Made by a program: the position numbers and the translations under genes. 64,000 nucleotides of DNA from Psychrobacillus insolitus (GTDB lineage Bacteria; Bacillota; Bacilli; Bacillales_A; Planococcaceae): positions 1,178,001 through 1,242,000 of the forward strand of contig NZ_QKZI01000001.1 of the NCBI RefSeq assembly GCF_003254155.1, read 5' to 3'. Positions 55,371 through 64,000 of the stretch are shown here, in pieces; within the stretch, counting starts at the first letter, position 1; the number at the start of each line of letters is the position of its first letter. The notes beneath the pieces were generated by a model. The model made no database searches. It was not told where the DNA came from and saw only the letters and a list, made by a program, of their open reading frames with translations.

Positions 55371-57179
55371 ATGAATATTATATTAGCTACACTAAATGCC
55401 AAGTTTATCCATACAAATTTAGCCTTGCGCTGTCTTAAGGCTTACGCAGAACCAGAATTCTCACCAATAATTGCCGAATATACAATAAAAGATCCTACCT
55501 TTAATATAGTTGCGGACTTGTACCAAAAGAAGCCTTCTATCATAGGATTTAGTTGTTACATTTGGAATATCGAAGAAACAATAAAAGTAATAAAAATGAT
55601 TAAAACGGTAGACCCCTCTATAAAAATTGTTTTAGGAGGACCTGAAGTTTCTTATGATACAAATGTTTGGTTACGCCAGGTTGAAGAAATCGATTATATA
55701 ATTGTCGGTGAAGGGGAACAATCATTTAAAGATCTATTAAATTATTTAAGCGGGAAAGAATCGTTAAAAAATGTTCCTGGTCTAGCTTATGTGACAGAAA
55801 ACAAATTTATTCTACATCCAATTCCAAAAAAATTAGACTTAAGAGAATCTCCTTCTCCTTATCGATTTGAAGAAGATGTTTCTAATTTGTCTAAGCGTAT
55901 TGCATATATTGAAACAAGCCGTGGCTGCCCATTTTCTTGTCAATTCTGTTTGTCTTCGATTGAAGTTGGAGTTAGATATTTTAATCGTGATAAAGTAAAA
56001 GAAGATATCCGTTATTTAATGGCAAATGGTGCAAAAACAATTAAATTTGTTGACCGAACGTTTAATATTAGCAGAAGTTATGCAATGGAAATGTTTCAAT
56101 TTTTAATAGATGAACATGTTCCAGGAGTAGTATTTCAATTCGAAATTACTGCAGATATCATGCGTCCAGAAGTGATTCAATTTTTAAATGAAAATGCCCC
56201 TGCTGGATTGTTCCGTTTTGAAATTGGCGTTCAATCGACAAATGATTTAACGAATGAACTAGTACAAAGAAGACAAAATTTTGACAAGTTAAAACGTACA
56301 GTTACTATGGTAAAAGCTGGTGGGAAAATAGATCAGCATTTAGACTTAATAGCTGGTTTACCTGAAGAAGATTACGATTCATTTAGAAATACGTTTAATG
56401 AAGTATTTGAGATGCGTCCAGAAGAACTACAGTTAGGCTTTTTAAAGTTACTACGTGGGACTGGGTTGCGTGTAGAAGCGGAGAAATACGGATATGTATA
56501 CGTCGATCAAGCTCCATATGAAATATTTTCTAACAATGTGTTAACTTTTGATGACATCCTTCGCATTAAACAAGTGGAAGATGTGTTAGAAAAATACTGG
56601 AATGCTCATAGAATGGATCGCACTCTTGAATTCCTATTCGAAAATGCATATGAAACACCATTCGACTTCTTTCAACAATTCGGCACATTTTGGGAAGAAA
56701 AAAATTGGTCTAAAATTGGTCACCAGTTAGAAGATTTATTTACACGATTATATGCATACTTATTAAATAGCGAAAATATTTCTTTACCAACAATAAAAAG
56801 TGTCATGAAAATTGATTATTTATCGAAACTTAAATTCCAACCACGCAAACCATGGTGGGAAAATGACCTTACAAAAGATGAGCAAGCTAGCGTTTACAAA
56901 CAGCTTATAAACGAACCAGAACTTGCTGGACAAGAGTTTGTAGCGTTAAATTTGAATGAAAAAGAATTATATAAGCAAACCTTCATTACTCCAATTTCTA
57001 TTTGCTTTAACTCGTATCAACAAGGAATCATCTTAGAAAAAGAAGGTTACTTAGTAACAACTTTCAGTAAACAATCTACCCCACATTTTTCATATATCGA
57101 GAAAAGCGGAAGCGCCTATCACTGCGTAAGGCAGCAAATGGGGAATCGCGAGGAGGCAGCTCCTCAGCCACCGCAGTGA
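55371..57179 (+). CDS. B12-binding radical SAM protein (DUF4080 type) with repeat-derived C-terminus
   Basis: 602 aa. Cobalamin-binding Rossmann domain (about 1-130; ATLNAKFIHTNLALRCLKAY, LGGPEVSYD, DYIIVGEGEQSF), radical SAM core with Cys186, Cys190 and Cys193 in TSRGCPFSCQFC, and a C-terminal DUF4080-like domain. Related proteins modify RNA or small molecules by methylthiolation or methylation; substrate unknown. AAAGGAG precedes the ATG. The last 26 codons, from GAGAAAAGC onward, lie in a dispersed repeat, so the tail is a foreign extension replacing the original end. Confidence 0.87.
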   Translation: MNIILATLNAKFIHTNLALRCLKAYAEPEFSPIIAEYTIKDPTFNIVADLYQKKPSIIGFSCYIWNIEETIKVIKMIKTVDPSIKIVLGGPEVSYDTNVWLRQVEEIDYIIVGEGEQSFKDLLNYLSGKESLKNVPGLAYVTENKFILHPIPKKLDLRESPSPYRFEEDVSNLSKRIAYIETSRGCPFSCQFCLSSIEVGVRYFNRDKVKEDIRYLMANGAKTIKFVDRTFNISRSYAMEMFQFLIDEHVPGVVFQFEITADIMRPEVIQFLNENAPAGLFRFEIGVQSTNDLTNELVQRRQNFDKLKRTVTMVKAGGKIDQHLDLIAGLPEEDYDSFRNTFNEVFEMRPEELQLGFLKLLRGTGLRVEAEKYGYVYVDQAPYEIFSNNVLTFDDILRIKQVEDVLEKYWNAHRMDRTLEFLFENAYETPFDFFQQFGTFWEEKNWSKIGHQLEDLFTRLYAYLLNSENISLPTIKSVMKIDYLSKLKFQPRKPWWENDLTKDEQASVYKQLINEPELAGQEFVALNLNEKELYKQTFITPISICFNSYQQGIILEKEGYLVTTFSKQSTPHFSYIEKSGSAYHCVRQQMGNREEAAPQPPQ

Positions 57180-57256
57180 TTACCCATTTGACTCCGAGGT
57201 GCAACGATCTTCTGCGACGAGCTTCGCGCAGGAGCACAGGCTGCTTGCGCTAGACA
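57101..57256 (+). repeat. GAAAAGCG…GCTAGACA dispersed repeat, longest copy (156 bp)
   Basis: Left end GAAAAGCGGAAGCGCC, right end TTGCGCTAGACA. Internal arms ATCACTGCG/CGCAGTGAT, CAAATGGG/CCCATTTG and GAGGAG/CTCCTC give a folded structure. GCGCAGGAGCACAGGC is shared with the copy at 8127. It overlaps the 3' end of the radical SAM gene and supplies its stop codon. Confidence 0.82.
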
Positions 57257-57266
57257 CTAGAGAAAG

Positions 57267-57314
57267 AACCGAGCAAACAAGCCCTTTAAGGACTTGTTGC
57301 TCGGTTTTCTTTTT
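57267..57314. terminator. Bidirectional terminator between the radical SAM gene and ktrD
   Basis: AACCGAGCAA…CAAG / CTTG…TTGCTCGGTT hairpin with T and A runs outside, between convergent genes. Confidence 0.85.
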
Positions 57315-58665
57315 ATCCAATAATGACACGCTCTTTTGGATAATGATACTTTGTTTGATTACTTTTACCACCCAATGAAAACAAGAACGAAATCAATCCT
57401 ACCCGACCGATGAACATTAATATCATAATCGTCACTTTACCTATATTCGACAATTCATTTGTAATACCAAGTGACATTCCACAAGTTCCGAATGCCGATG
57501 TTATTTCAAAAATAATTTGAGTTATTGTTAAAGTTGGCTCAGTTATTGTAAGTAATATGGTGGCCATAGATACCATGATTAATGCTAAAATAATAACAGC
57601 ATATGACCGAAAAATATCTATTAGATGGATTTCTCGATTAAAAATTTGAATATTTGTCTTGCCTCTTGAAAAGTTTATTAAAAACAAAACGGCAATAGCA
57701 AATGTAGTAGTACGAATTCCTCCACCCACAGAACTAGGTGATGCTCCGATAAACATAAGCGCACTCATAAAGAAAGTGGTTCCTTCATTGAAGAGAGTCA
57801 CATCAACTGTAGTTAATCCTGCTGATCGAGTCGAAACAGAATGGAAAAAAGCAGAGAAAAACTTTTCGTGCCAAGGCATATCTTTAAACGAATTAAACAT
57901 TTCAAGTAAATAGATCATAACTGTACCAAATACTAAAAGTATTCCATATGTAATCGTTGTTAATTTAGTAAAAAGTGAAAATCGAAAGCTTTTGTTTTTA
58001 TTGGAAAGAAATTCTTTTACTTCTATTAATACCGGGAACCCAATTGCTCCAAAAACAATAAGAATAGAAGTTATAATTTGAACAAAATAATCGTTATGAT
58101 AAGGTATTAATGACTGTCCAGTGATGTCGAACCCTGCATTAGTCGTAGCAGAAACAGATGTAAATACCCCATGCATAAATGCCTGTTTAAATGTATCAAA
58201 ATACTCCGTAAAATAGAGAGTTAGTAAAACAGCTCCAACAATCTGGATTAATAAAAGTATCTTGACGATTTCTTTAATCAGATAAACTACACCTGATAAA
58301 TTGGATTGGTTATGATCTATCATGATCAATTGTCTTTCTCGCAGTCCAATTTTCTTTCCTGAGATAAGCCAAATAAACGTCCCTAAAGACATGATTCCGA
58401 TTCCACCAAGTTGGAGGATTAAAATTAACATAACGTAACCAAAAACACTGTACGTTTCCGATATATTTAAAGATGTCAATCCTGTTACACTCACTGCACT
58501 TACTGCAGTAAACAAACTATCTATAAAGTCGACTTCAACTCCAGGCTTATGAACACCTGGTAAACGAAGTAAAACAACAGAAACTGCGATCGCAATGAAA
58601 TAATACGTAACGATAACTTGAGCTGGTATAAACTTTCTTCTTTTATTCATTTTAGATGATTTCAT
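57313..58665 (-). CDS. ktrD: Potassium uptake channel subunit KtrD (Trk/Ktr/HKT family)
   Basis: 450-aa membrane protein with four M1-P-M2 repeats. Selectivity-filter glycines appear in AVSAVSVTGLTSLN, SVSATTNAGFDITG, SVSTRSAGLTTVD and ITSAFGTCGMSLG; the Arg/gating loop region FIGASPSSVGGGIRTTTF follows repeat three. Low-affinity K+ (and Na+-coupled) uptake with a cytosolic KtrC/KtrA ring. No regulatory subunit is adjacent; KtrC is encoded at 23.6 kb. Confidence 0.92.
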   Translation of the reverse strand: MKSSKMNKRRKFIPAQVIVTYYFIAIAVSVVLLRLPGVHKPGVEVDFIDSLFTAVSAVSVTGLTSLNISETYSVFGYVMLILILQLGGIGIMSLGTFIWLISGKKIGLRERQLIMIDHNQSNLSGVVYLIKEIVKILLLIQIVGAVLLTLYFTEYFDTFKQAFMHGVFTSVSATTNAGFDITGQSLIPYHNDYFVQIITSILIVFGAIGFPVLIEVKEFLSNKNKSFRFSLFTKLTTITYGILLVFGTVMIYLLEMFNSFKDMPWHEKFFSAFFHSVSTRSAGLTTVDVTLFNEGTTFFMSALMFIGASPSSVGGGIRTTTFAIAVLFLINFSRGKTNIQIFNREIHLIDIFRSYAVIILALIMVSMATILLTITEPTLTITQIIFEITSAFGTCGMSLGITNELSNIGKVTIMILMFIGRVGLISFLFSLGGKSNQTKYHYPKERVIIG

Positions 58666-58718
58666 ACGTATTATAATCCTTTCGACAATGAACTAAACTT
58701 ATATCTCATTGTAGAAAA

Positions 58719-58763
58719 AAAAAGTAGAAAAAGATAGTTTAAACTATCTTCTTCTACTTTTTT
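58719..58763 (-). terminator. Intrinsic terminator after terC
   Basis: AAAGTAGAAAAAGATAGTTT / AAACTATCTTCTTCTACTTT, a nearly perfect 20-bp stem with T-rich DNA outside on the minus strand. Confidence 0.85.
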
Positions 58764-58765
58764 AA

Positions 58766-59554
58766 TTATGCAGATTGTTCTTTTTTGTTTTGTTTGACTC
58801 CGATTAAATATCCACCAATTGCAATCCCTAATAATACAGTCCAGAATACTATAGTCCATCCTGTAGAGTGTGGGAAATCTTCGCTTAATATCGCTACATT
58901 AGGATGAGCAAGTACCATGACAGTTAATTTAACTCCTACCCAACCTACGATTAGAAAAGCTGCAGTTTCTAGTGAAGGCATTTTTTCTAATAACTGAACA
59001 AATTTATGTGCCGCAAAACGCATAATTACAAGTCCAATTACACCACCTAAGAACATAACAGAGAACTGTCCAGCATTAATCCCACCAATGGCAAAGTCGC
59101 CAATATGAGGTAATGTTACAGCAATTGCTACTGCTGCAAGCATCGAGTCAATTGCAAACGCAATATCTGCAAGCTCAACTTTTAACACAGTTACCCAAAA
59201 ACTTGATCCCTTTTTTTCTATTTTCTCTGTATTTCCATTTTCCAATTGCTTTTCTTCTTCTGCTTTATGTTTTCGTTGATCATAAATATGTTTGAACGAA
59301 ATAAATAGTAAATAAGCTGCTCCGATTGCTTGCACTTGCCAAATTTTCACCAAGAAAGTAATCATAAATAACGCAGCGAATCTAAATACGAAAGCTCCAA
59401 TTAAACCATAAAATAATGCTTTCTTCTGTTGCACTTTTGGTAAATGTTTTACCATTACAGCCATTACGACCGCATTATCTGCTGCAAGTAAACCTTCCAA
59501 TCCAACTAGAACTAATAATACCCATCCGTACTCCAATAATATTGCTAAATCCAT
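58766..59554 (-). CDS. ykoY: TerC family metal exporter (YkoY-like)
   Basis: 262-aa membrane protein of the TerC family with about seven helices and conserved acidic metal residues in LLAADNAVVMAVMVKHLP and VELADIAFAIDSMLAAVAIA. In B. subtilis YkoY and MeeF-type TerC proteins move Mn2+ out or load it onto exported enzymes. AAAGGAGG lies 8-9 nt before the ATG used; an upstream in-frame start would run through the terminator of the riboswitch. Preceded by a yybP-ykoY Mn riboswitch, which fixes the physiological role as manganese. Confidence 0.9.
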   Translation of the reverse strand: MDLAILLEYGWVLLVLVGLEGLLAADNAVVMAVMVKHLPKVQQKKALFYGLIGAFVFRFAALFMITFLVKIWQVQAIGAAYLLFISFKHIYDQRKHKAEEEKQLENGNTEKIEKKGSSFWVTVLKVELADIAFAIDSMLAAVAIAVTLPHIGDFAIGGINAGQFSVMFLGGVIGLVIMRFAAHKFVQLLEKMPSLETAAFLIVGWVGVKLTVMVLAHPNVAILSEDFPHSTGWTIVFWTVLLGIAIGGYLIGVKQNKKEQSA

Positions 59555-59574
59555 CTGTGCATCCTCCTTTTTAA

Positions 59575-59717
59575 ACATAAAAAGACCCTTGCCTAAAAAA
59601 GGCAAAGGTCTCGCTAAGCAAATTTAATAATTTACTATCATAACCGATGGCAAAAGCCATGTATTGACGACTATGAAATAGGTTTCCCCATAGCTACTCC
59701 CCTTTGACGCGATGTCA
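59575..59717 (-). promoter_or_regulatory. yybP-ykoY manganese riboswitch with terminator
   Basis: On the minus strand TCAAAGGGGAGTAGC, a hairpin (CTATGGGGAAACC…), GTCGTCAATAC, GGCTTTTGCC, CGGTTATGA and GCGAGACC follow the order of the Mn2+-sensing yybP-ykoY aptamer. The 3' side pairs AGACCTTTGCC / GGCAAGGGTCT with a T run (59575-59611), an intrinsic terminator that metal binding would disrupt. It sits in the leader of a TerC gene, its classical target. Confidence 0.93.
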
Positions 59718-59741
59718 AAAGTGTATTTATTTATGTAGATT

Positions 59742-59770
59742 ACTATAACATATGAATAATATAATTCCAA
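59742..59770 (-). promoter_or_regulatory. SigA-type promoter of the riboswitch-terC unit
   Basis: Minus-strand TTGGAA, 17 nt, TATAGT. The start point would lie about 20 nt ahead of the aptamer. Confidence 0.7.
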
Positions 59771-59776
59771 GTAAAA

Positions 59777-60865
59777 CTACTTGATCGGAATATGAAATGT
59801 TTTATCTGCTTTATGTTCATTATAAAAACGAATCATAGATGGAATAGATTCAATGAAATCTGGACAATTGATGTTCCCTTTACTTAATATGCTGTCGGAA
59901 TTTGTCGTATCAAAGGAAGATTGCCAAGTTAAATAATCCAATGTCTCTTTTTCTACTTGTAAAAACTTTCGAATAGATGAAAGAGATACAGATACTTTTG
60001 CTAAAGACAATGGGATTCTACCTTTTGGATATTTACCAGTGAGCTCTTTGACAAATGCACGATATATTTCTTCTACTGGATAGGGGTTTGGATCAGTTAG
60101 ATGAACCGTTTTCGACACTGCTTCTTCACTAAGACTACAATAGATTGCTGCTTTTGTTATATAGTCACTTGGCACGACATTGATAAAAGAAGTTGACTTA
60201 CCTAAGTACGGTATAATAGGTAACTTCTTTAAATTAGATATCATATTTACAAAAAAATATGGTCCGTCAAATTTAATCGTCTCCCCCGTTATAGAGTTTC
60301 CTCTCACTATTCCAGGTCGAACAATTGTAACAGGAATCTTTTCTTTTAAATGCTCTACAAGCAGTTCAGCTTCAAACTTTGTTTCTTCATAATGATTTTT
60401 GAAACCACTTGGTCGAATCAGTTCAGTTTCGTACAATACACCTTCTCTTTTTCCTGCTACATAAGCAGTACTAAAATACATATATCGTTTTAAATGAGGA
60501 AATTGTACGACTACTTGATTAAATGTATCTGTGCCATGTACATTCACTTTCCACGCAATATCTTTAGGAACTGCAAGATCATAGACTGCTGCTAAATGCC
60601 ACACATATTTCACTTCTTCTTTTAGCTGTTCTATGATCCCTATTTCCATCCCTGCATTTGGTAATGTAATATCCCCTTCTACAATAACTACTTTTTGATC
60701 ATTAAAATTATCTTTGCTAATTTCTTGTATTACTTCATCGGCTTTAACTAGTTGAGCTGGTAGGACTAAAACATAGATTGTCGAAAATACTTTTTGCTGA
60801 CGTAATTCACAGATAATATTCTTGGCTAAAAACCCGGGAAAACCAGTTATTAATACAGAACTCAT
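59777..60865 (-). CDS. Extended SDR, NAD-binding_4 / thioester-reductase-like
   Basis: 362 aa. N-terminal TGFPGFLAKNI (GxxGxxA cofactor motif), HLAAVYDLAVP, catalytic YEETKFEAE (YxxxK) with upstream Ser in YFSTAYVAG, and VRPGIVRGNS. This pattern belongs to the male-sterility/acyl-reductase and related epimerase-like proteins; the stand-alone form in Bacillales is of unknown substrate. Monocistronic between two minus-strand units. Confidence 0.8.
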   Translation of the reverse strand: MSSVLITGFPGFLAKNIICELRQQKVFSTIYVLVLPAQLVKADEVIQEISKDNFNDQKVVIVEGDITLPNAGMEIGIIEQLKEEVKYVWHLAAVYDLAVPKDIAWKVNVHGTDTFNQVVVQFPHLKRYMYFSTAYVAGKREGVLYETELIRPSGFKNHYEETKFEAELLVEHLKEKIPVTIVRPGIVRGNSITGETIKFDGPYFFVNMISNLKKLPIIPYLGKSTSFINVVPSDYITKAAIYCSLSEEAVSKTVHLTDPNPYPVEEIYRAFVKELTGKYPKGRIPLSLAKVSVSLSSIRKFLQVEKETLDYLTWQSSFDTTNSDSILSKGNINCPDFIESIPSMIRFYNEHKADKTFHIPIK

Positions 60866-60919
60866 CTACCCACCCCCTTATATTGTCTAGCTACGAACAC
60901 CTTTTATATTAGTATACTG

Positions 60920-60946
60920 AAAAAGGGCCTTCAATTGAAGACCCTT
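60920..60946 (-). terminator. Intrinsic terminator after the second RND gene
   Basis: AAGGGTCTTCAA / TTGAAGGCCCTT on the minus strand (one mismatch, tight loop) followed by TTTTC, just past the RND stop. Confidence 0.75.
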
Positions 60947-60953
60947 CCATTAA

Positions 60954-63900
60954 TTATTTTTCAGAATTTTCAGAAGTTAAATTTCCTTTAATTCCCTTAT
61001 CGAATAAACTATATATGACTGGTACCACAAATAAAGTGAAGAATGTCGAACTTATTAATCCACCAATAACGGTAATTGCCATTGGCTGATTAATCTCTGT
61101 ACCCTCCCCGATACCTAACGCTAGTGGTACTAGGCCAAGAATTGTTGTTAATGCAGTCATAAGAATAGGTCGTACACGATCTCTTACAGAAGTAGTGATT
61201 GCATCGTATGAACTCATACCATCTGTTTTACGTTTATTTATATAATCAACTAAAACGATTCCGTTATTTACGACTATACCCACTAAGATCAATATACCAA
61301 TAACGGCGGAAATACTAATTGGTGAGCTCGTTGTAAACAGCCCTATGAAGATACCAATAACAATAAGTGGAACAGTAAACATTATTACAAACGGGAACTT
61401 AAAGGACTCAAATTGGGCAGCCATTACGATATAAACTAAAACTACGGCTAATAATACGGCTAATATCATATCGCTTTTCGCATTTTCCAATAACTCGGTG
61501 TCTCCTCCAAATGTAACAAAGACATTCTCAGGTAAATTTACTTGTTCGATGATCTCATCCACTTTGTCTGACATATCTCCAAGTGAATAATCTGCTCCAT
61601 ATTTAACCGTGAGAGCGACTGCATGTGCCTGATCTACGCTTCTTATCGCTACTGGACCCTCTTTAACTTCTATTGTCGCCACATCTTGCAGATCAATGTA
61701 TTGACCATATGGTGTACGTAGTTTCAATTGTTTTAACTGCTCAATGTTTTGACGTGACACTTCATCATATTTCACATTGACTCCATACACATTATCTTCT
61801 TCGGAAATAATTTGTGTTGCAAATACCCCTCTTGTTGCATTATTTACTGTTTGGGCTATTTGTGCAGGTGTTAAACCAAAGTCTATCGCTGCTTCTTTTT
61901 TTACAGACATTTGTATTTCTTCAACAGTTGCACTCAAATCAGTGTTAACTTTTACTACACCAGTAAGTTTTTCTAATTTACCCTGAAGTTCACTGACTGA
62001 TTTATTTAACTCTTCTTTATCAGTTGAAAACATTGTAAAAGAAACAGTATTTGGTGTAGACCCAGATGCTGATTGCATATTAAAATTCACTTCAACATTC
62101 TCTCCAACAGTTTTCACTACTTTTGGCTGAATCTCATCCACAAATGTAAAGATGGAACGATCACGATCTTCTAGCTCTACTAGTTTTACATAAATTTCTG
62201 CAATATTAGACCTGGATGTTCCTCTAGATTGACCTTCTTGGTTTCCACCAACAAAGCTAACATACACTTCTATATCTTTTTCTTTTTGTAATTCCTTTTC
62301 AATTCTCTTAACTACTTCATCTGTAGCGGTGAAAGAGGAACCATTTTCTAGTCTCACCGCAATCGTTACAAATCCTTCATCCGTTGCTGGTAAAAATTCG
62401 GTGCCCACTCGGAATAATCCGAGTGTAGAAATAACTAGTAAAAAAGCAGTAATAGATAGGATAATTGCACGATGATTAAGCGACCATTTCACTGATTTCT
62501 CGAAGTTATTATACGCTTTGGATCTACGTCTCTTCGCTTCCATATCTCCTTTTGGTTTTTTCAACAATCTGCTAGCCATCATAGGAATAACCGTGATCGC
62601 AACTAACAATGAGGCTAACAAACTAAACGATATAGTTAAAGCAAATTCAGTAAAAATTTGCCCTATTAACCCAGATAAAAAAATGACGGGAACAAATACA
62701 GCTATTGTCGTTAAAGTAGAAGCAGTAATTGCTCCAATAACTTCTTTTGTACCAATGTAAGTAGCTTCTTTCGGATTTTTTCCTAGTCCCAAATGCCTCT
62801 CAATATTTTCTATTACAACAATAGAGTTATCTACAAGCATTCCAATCCCTAGAGCTAATGCTCCAAGTGTCATGATGTTAAGAGAAAAACCAGCAAAATA
62901 CATTAATACAAACGTCACAATAACTGAATATGGTATTGCAACTCCTACAATAATGGGGCTTCTAATACCTTTCAAGAAAACAAACAAAACGACCATTGCC
63001 AATAACCCACCAGTTATTAGTGTTGTTCCAATATTACTAATAGCGAGTTTTACATAATCTCCTTGGTCAAATAAGATATTTGCTGTAACACCTTTATATT
63101 CTTCTTTTTCTAACACTTGATCGAGTGATTCTTGAAATGCTGTAGATACATCAGCAGTATTTGCACTAGATTCCTGGAAAACTGAAAGCAATACAGCAGG
63201 TTCTTCATTTGCTCTTGTTTCAGAACTTTGATCTTGTTCTACTAACTCAACCTTACCTACATCAGCGATTGTAACTGCTTTACCAGTCAATGGATTGACA
63301 GTTAACACTAAATTTTCAATATCACTAACACTTGTCAAAGTACTAATAATTCTTGTCGTTAATGATTTGTTATCATCCGTTTCAATTGGATTACCTGGTA
63401 ACGAGATATTATTTACTTGGATCAACTGGACAATATCACTTTGTGTAAGTCCTTTTTCAACAAGTTTTTGTTGATCTAGTAAAATTTGGACTTCCTCTAC
63501 GAGTGACCCAGAAATATTAACATTTGCTACACCTTCTGTACTTATTAACTCTTTTTCTAGTTCTTCAGCTATTAACCGTATGTTGGTATCGCCATCTGCA
63601 GCACGAAGGGATAATTGAATAACTGGGAATTGAGCAGGGTCAAATTTTAAATATTGGGGTTTACTTGCGCCGTCTGGGATCGGAATAACTTCTATTCGTT
63701 GGATGACGTCTAATTGGACGTCATCCATATCCATTGCCCAATCAAATTCCAATAAAATAAAATTAGCACCTTCTTGTGAAGTACTATTAATCGATTTAAT
63801 ACCCGGTAGTGTACTAAGTGAAGCTTCTAAAGGCTTGGTGATTTTTTCATCCACTTCTACTGGGCTTGCCCCAGCATAATTCGTCACAACAACTGCAATT

Positions 63901-64000
63901 GGTGGATTTAAGTCAGGAATTAATGTAATCGGGATTTTAAAAAAGGAAACTCCACCTAGTATGATTACTAACATCATAATTACTATTGTAAATACGGGCC
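60954..64000 (-). CDS. RND efflux transporter permease (5' end beyond window)
   Basis: About 1,015 codons visible; the frame is open to the right edge (PVFTIVIMMLVIILGGVSFFKIPITLIPDLNPP), so only some 10-15 N-terminal residues are missing and no internal ATG should be taken as the start. HAE-RND landmarks: PIAVVVTNYAGASPVEVDEKITKPLE (porter), helix 4 with GIGMLVDNSIVVIENIERHLG, a second porter domain, and terminal TVIGGLISSTFFTLFVVPVIYSLF. Distinct from the first RND gene (9.2-12.2 kb), and no TetR gene is visible. Substrate unknown. Confidence 0.92.
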   Translation of the reverse strand, partial: PVFTIVIMMLVIILGGVSFFKIPITLIPDLNPPIAVVVTNYAGASPVEVDEKITKPLEASLSTLPGIKSINSTSQEGANFILLEFDWAMDMDDVQLDVIQRIEVIPIPDGASKPQYLKFDPAQFPVIQLSLRAADGDTNIRLIAEELEKELISTEGVANVNISGSLVEEVQILLDQQKLVEKGLTQSDIVQLIQVNNISLPGNPIETDDNKSLTTRIISTLTSVSDIENLVLTVNPLTGKAVTIADVGKVELVEQDQSSETRANEEPAVLLSVFQESSANTADVSTAFQESLDQVLEKEEYKGVTANILFDQGDYVKLAISNIGTTLITGGLLAMVVLFVFLKGIRSPIIVGVAIPYSVIVTFVLMYFAGFSLNIMTLGALALGIGMLVDNSIVVIENIERHLGLGKNPKEATYIGTKEVIGAITASTLTTIAVFVPVIFLSGLIGQIFTEFALTISFSLLASLLVAITVIPMMASRLLKKPKGDMEAKRRRSKAYNNFEKSVKWSLNHRAIILSITAFLLVISTLGLFRVGTEFLPATDEGFVTIAVRLENGSSFTATDEVVKRIEKELQKEKDIEVYVSFVGGNQEGQSRGTSRSNIAEIYVKLVELEDRDRSIFTFVDEIQPKVVKTVGENVEVNFNMQSASGSTPNTVSFTMFSTDKEELNKSVSELQGKLEKLTGVVKVNTDLSATVEEIQMSVKKEAAIDFGLTPAQIAQTVNNATRGVFATQIISEEDNVYGVNVKYDEVSRQNIEQLKQLKLRTPYGQYIDLQDVATIEVKEGPVAIRSVDQAHAVALTVKYGADYSLGDMSDKVDEIIEQVNLPENVFVTFGGDTELLENAKSDMILAVLLAVVLVYIVMAAQFESFKFPFVIMFTVPLIVIGIFIGLFTTSSPISISAVIGILILVGIVVNNGIVLVDYINKRKTDGMSSYDAITTSVRDRVRPILMTALTTILGLVPLALGIGEGTEINQPMAITVIGGLISSTFFTLFVVPVIYSLFDKGIKGNLTSENSEK

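Overview
The window is a chromosomal backbone segment of a low-GC Gram-positive bacterium of the order Bacillales. Gene content and order follow the Bacillus subtilis ylaG-ylaF-yktCBA-speA / pdhABCD-ykyA-defB-ykrA-rpoY-rnjA-ktrC / ccpC-darB-fadH-ykyB-cheV-ykwC / ykvS-ykvE-ktrD-ykoY neighbourhoods. The AT-rich intergenic DNA and the kinds of dispersed repeat point to the Planococcaceae (Psychrobacillus/Lysinibacillus/Sporosarcina-like); that family placement is inference. No tRNA, rRNA, prophage or CRISPR array was seen.

Layout. 1-6.9 kb: translational GTPase TypA (cut by the left edge), YlaF, an inositol monophosphatase, YktB/YktA, a nitronate monooxygenase carrying a G9 tract, and arginine decarboxylase SpeA. 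7-13 kb: an LrgA/LrgB pair, a deacetylase lipoprotein, and a SwrC-type RND exporter divergent from its TetR regulator across a paired operator. 13-24.3 kb: pyruvate dehydrogenase operon pdhABCD with a strong promoter, lipoprotein YkyA, peptide deformylase, HAD phosphatase YkrA, an unannotated 23-codon cationic peptide gene, RNA polymerase epsilon plus RNase J1, and potassium-channel gating subunit KtrC. Three copies of a GC-rich 121-122 bp inverted-repeat element lie here. 24.4-30.7 kb: a thioredoxin-like protein, a Xre-cupin regulator with three direct repeats upstream, potABCD polyamine uptake, and a Bmr/NorA-type exporter. 30.8-32.3 kb: a complete 1,495 bp IS3-family (IS150-like) element inserted in the loop of a shared terminator. 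32.3-44.2 kb: an eight-gene operon of membrane scaffold, ABC-2 transporter, coiled-coil/Gly-Gln protein, MoxR ATPase, DUF58 and two VWA proteins. 44.2-52.6 kb: CcpC, a DHA2 exporter, c-di-AMP sensor DarB, FadH with a FadR box, YkyB, CheV, YkwC, a Spo0E-like phosphatase, YkvS and a CPBP membrane protein. 52.6-64 kb: a lipoprotein, MarR regulator, orphan PAS histidine kinase, B12-binding radical SAM protein with a repeat-derived tail, KtrD, TerC under a yybP-ykoY Mn riboswitch, an extended SDR, and a second RND exporter cut by the right edge.

Functional links: polyamine synthesis (speA) and uptake (potABCD) are both present. KtrC, KtrD and DarB, all c-di-AMP binders in B. subtilis, share the window. 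Carbon control appears as CcpC, a perfect cre and a FadR operator. Most genes are ordinary backbone. The least explained items are the 23-aa peptide unit ahead of rpoY-rnjA, the VWA/MoxR/ABC operon, the structured repeat families (one supplies the C-terminus of a protein) and the terminator-targeting IS.
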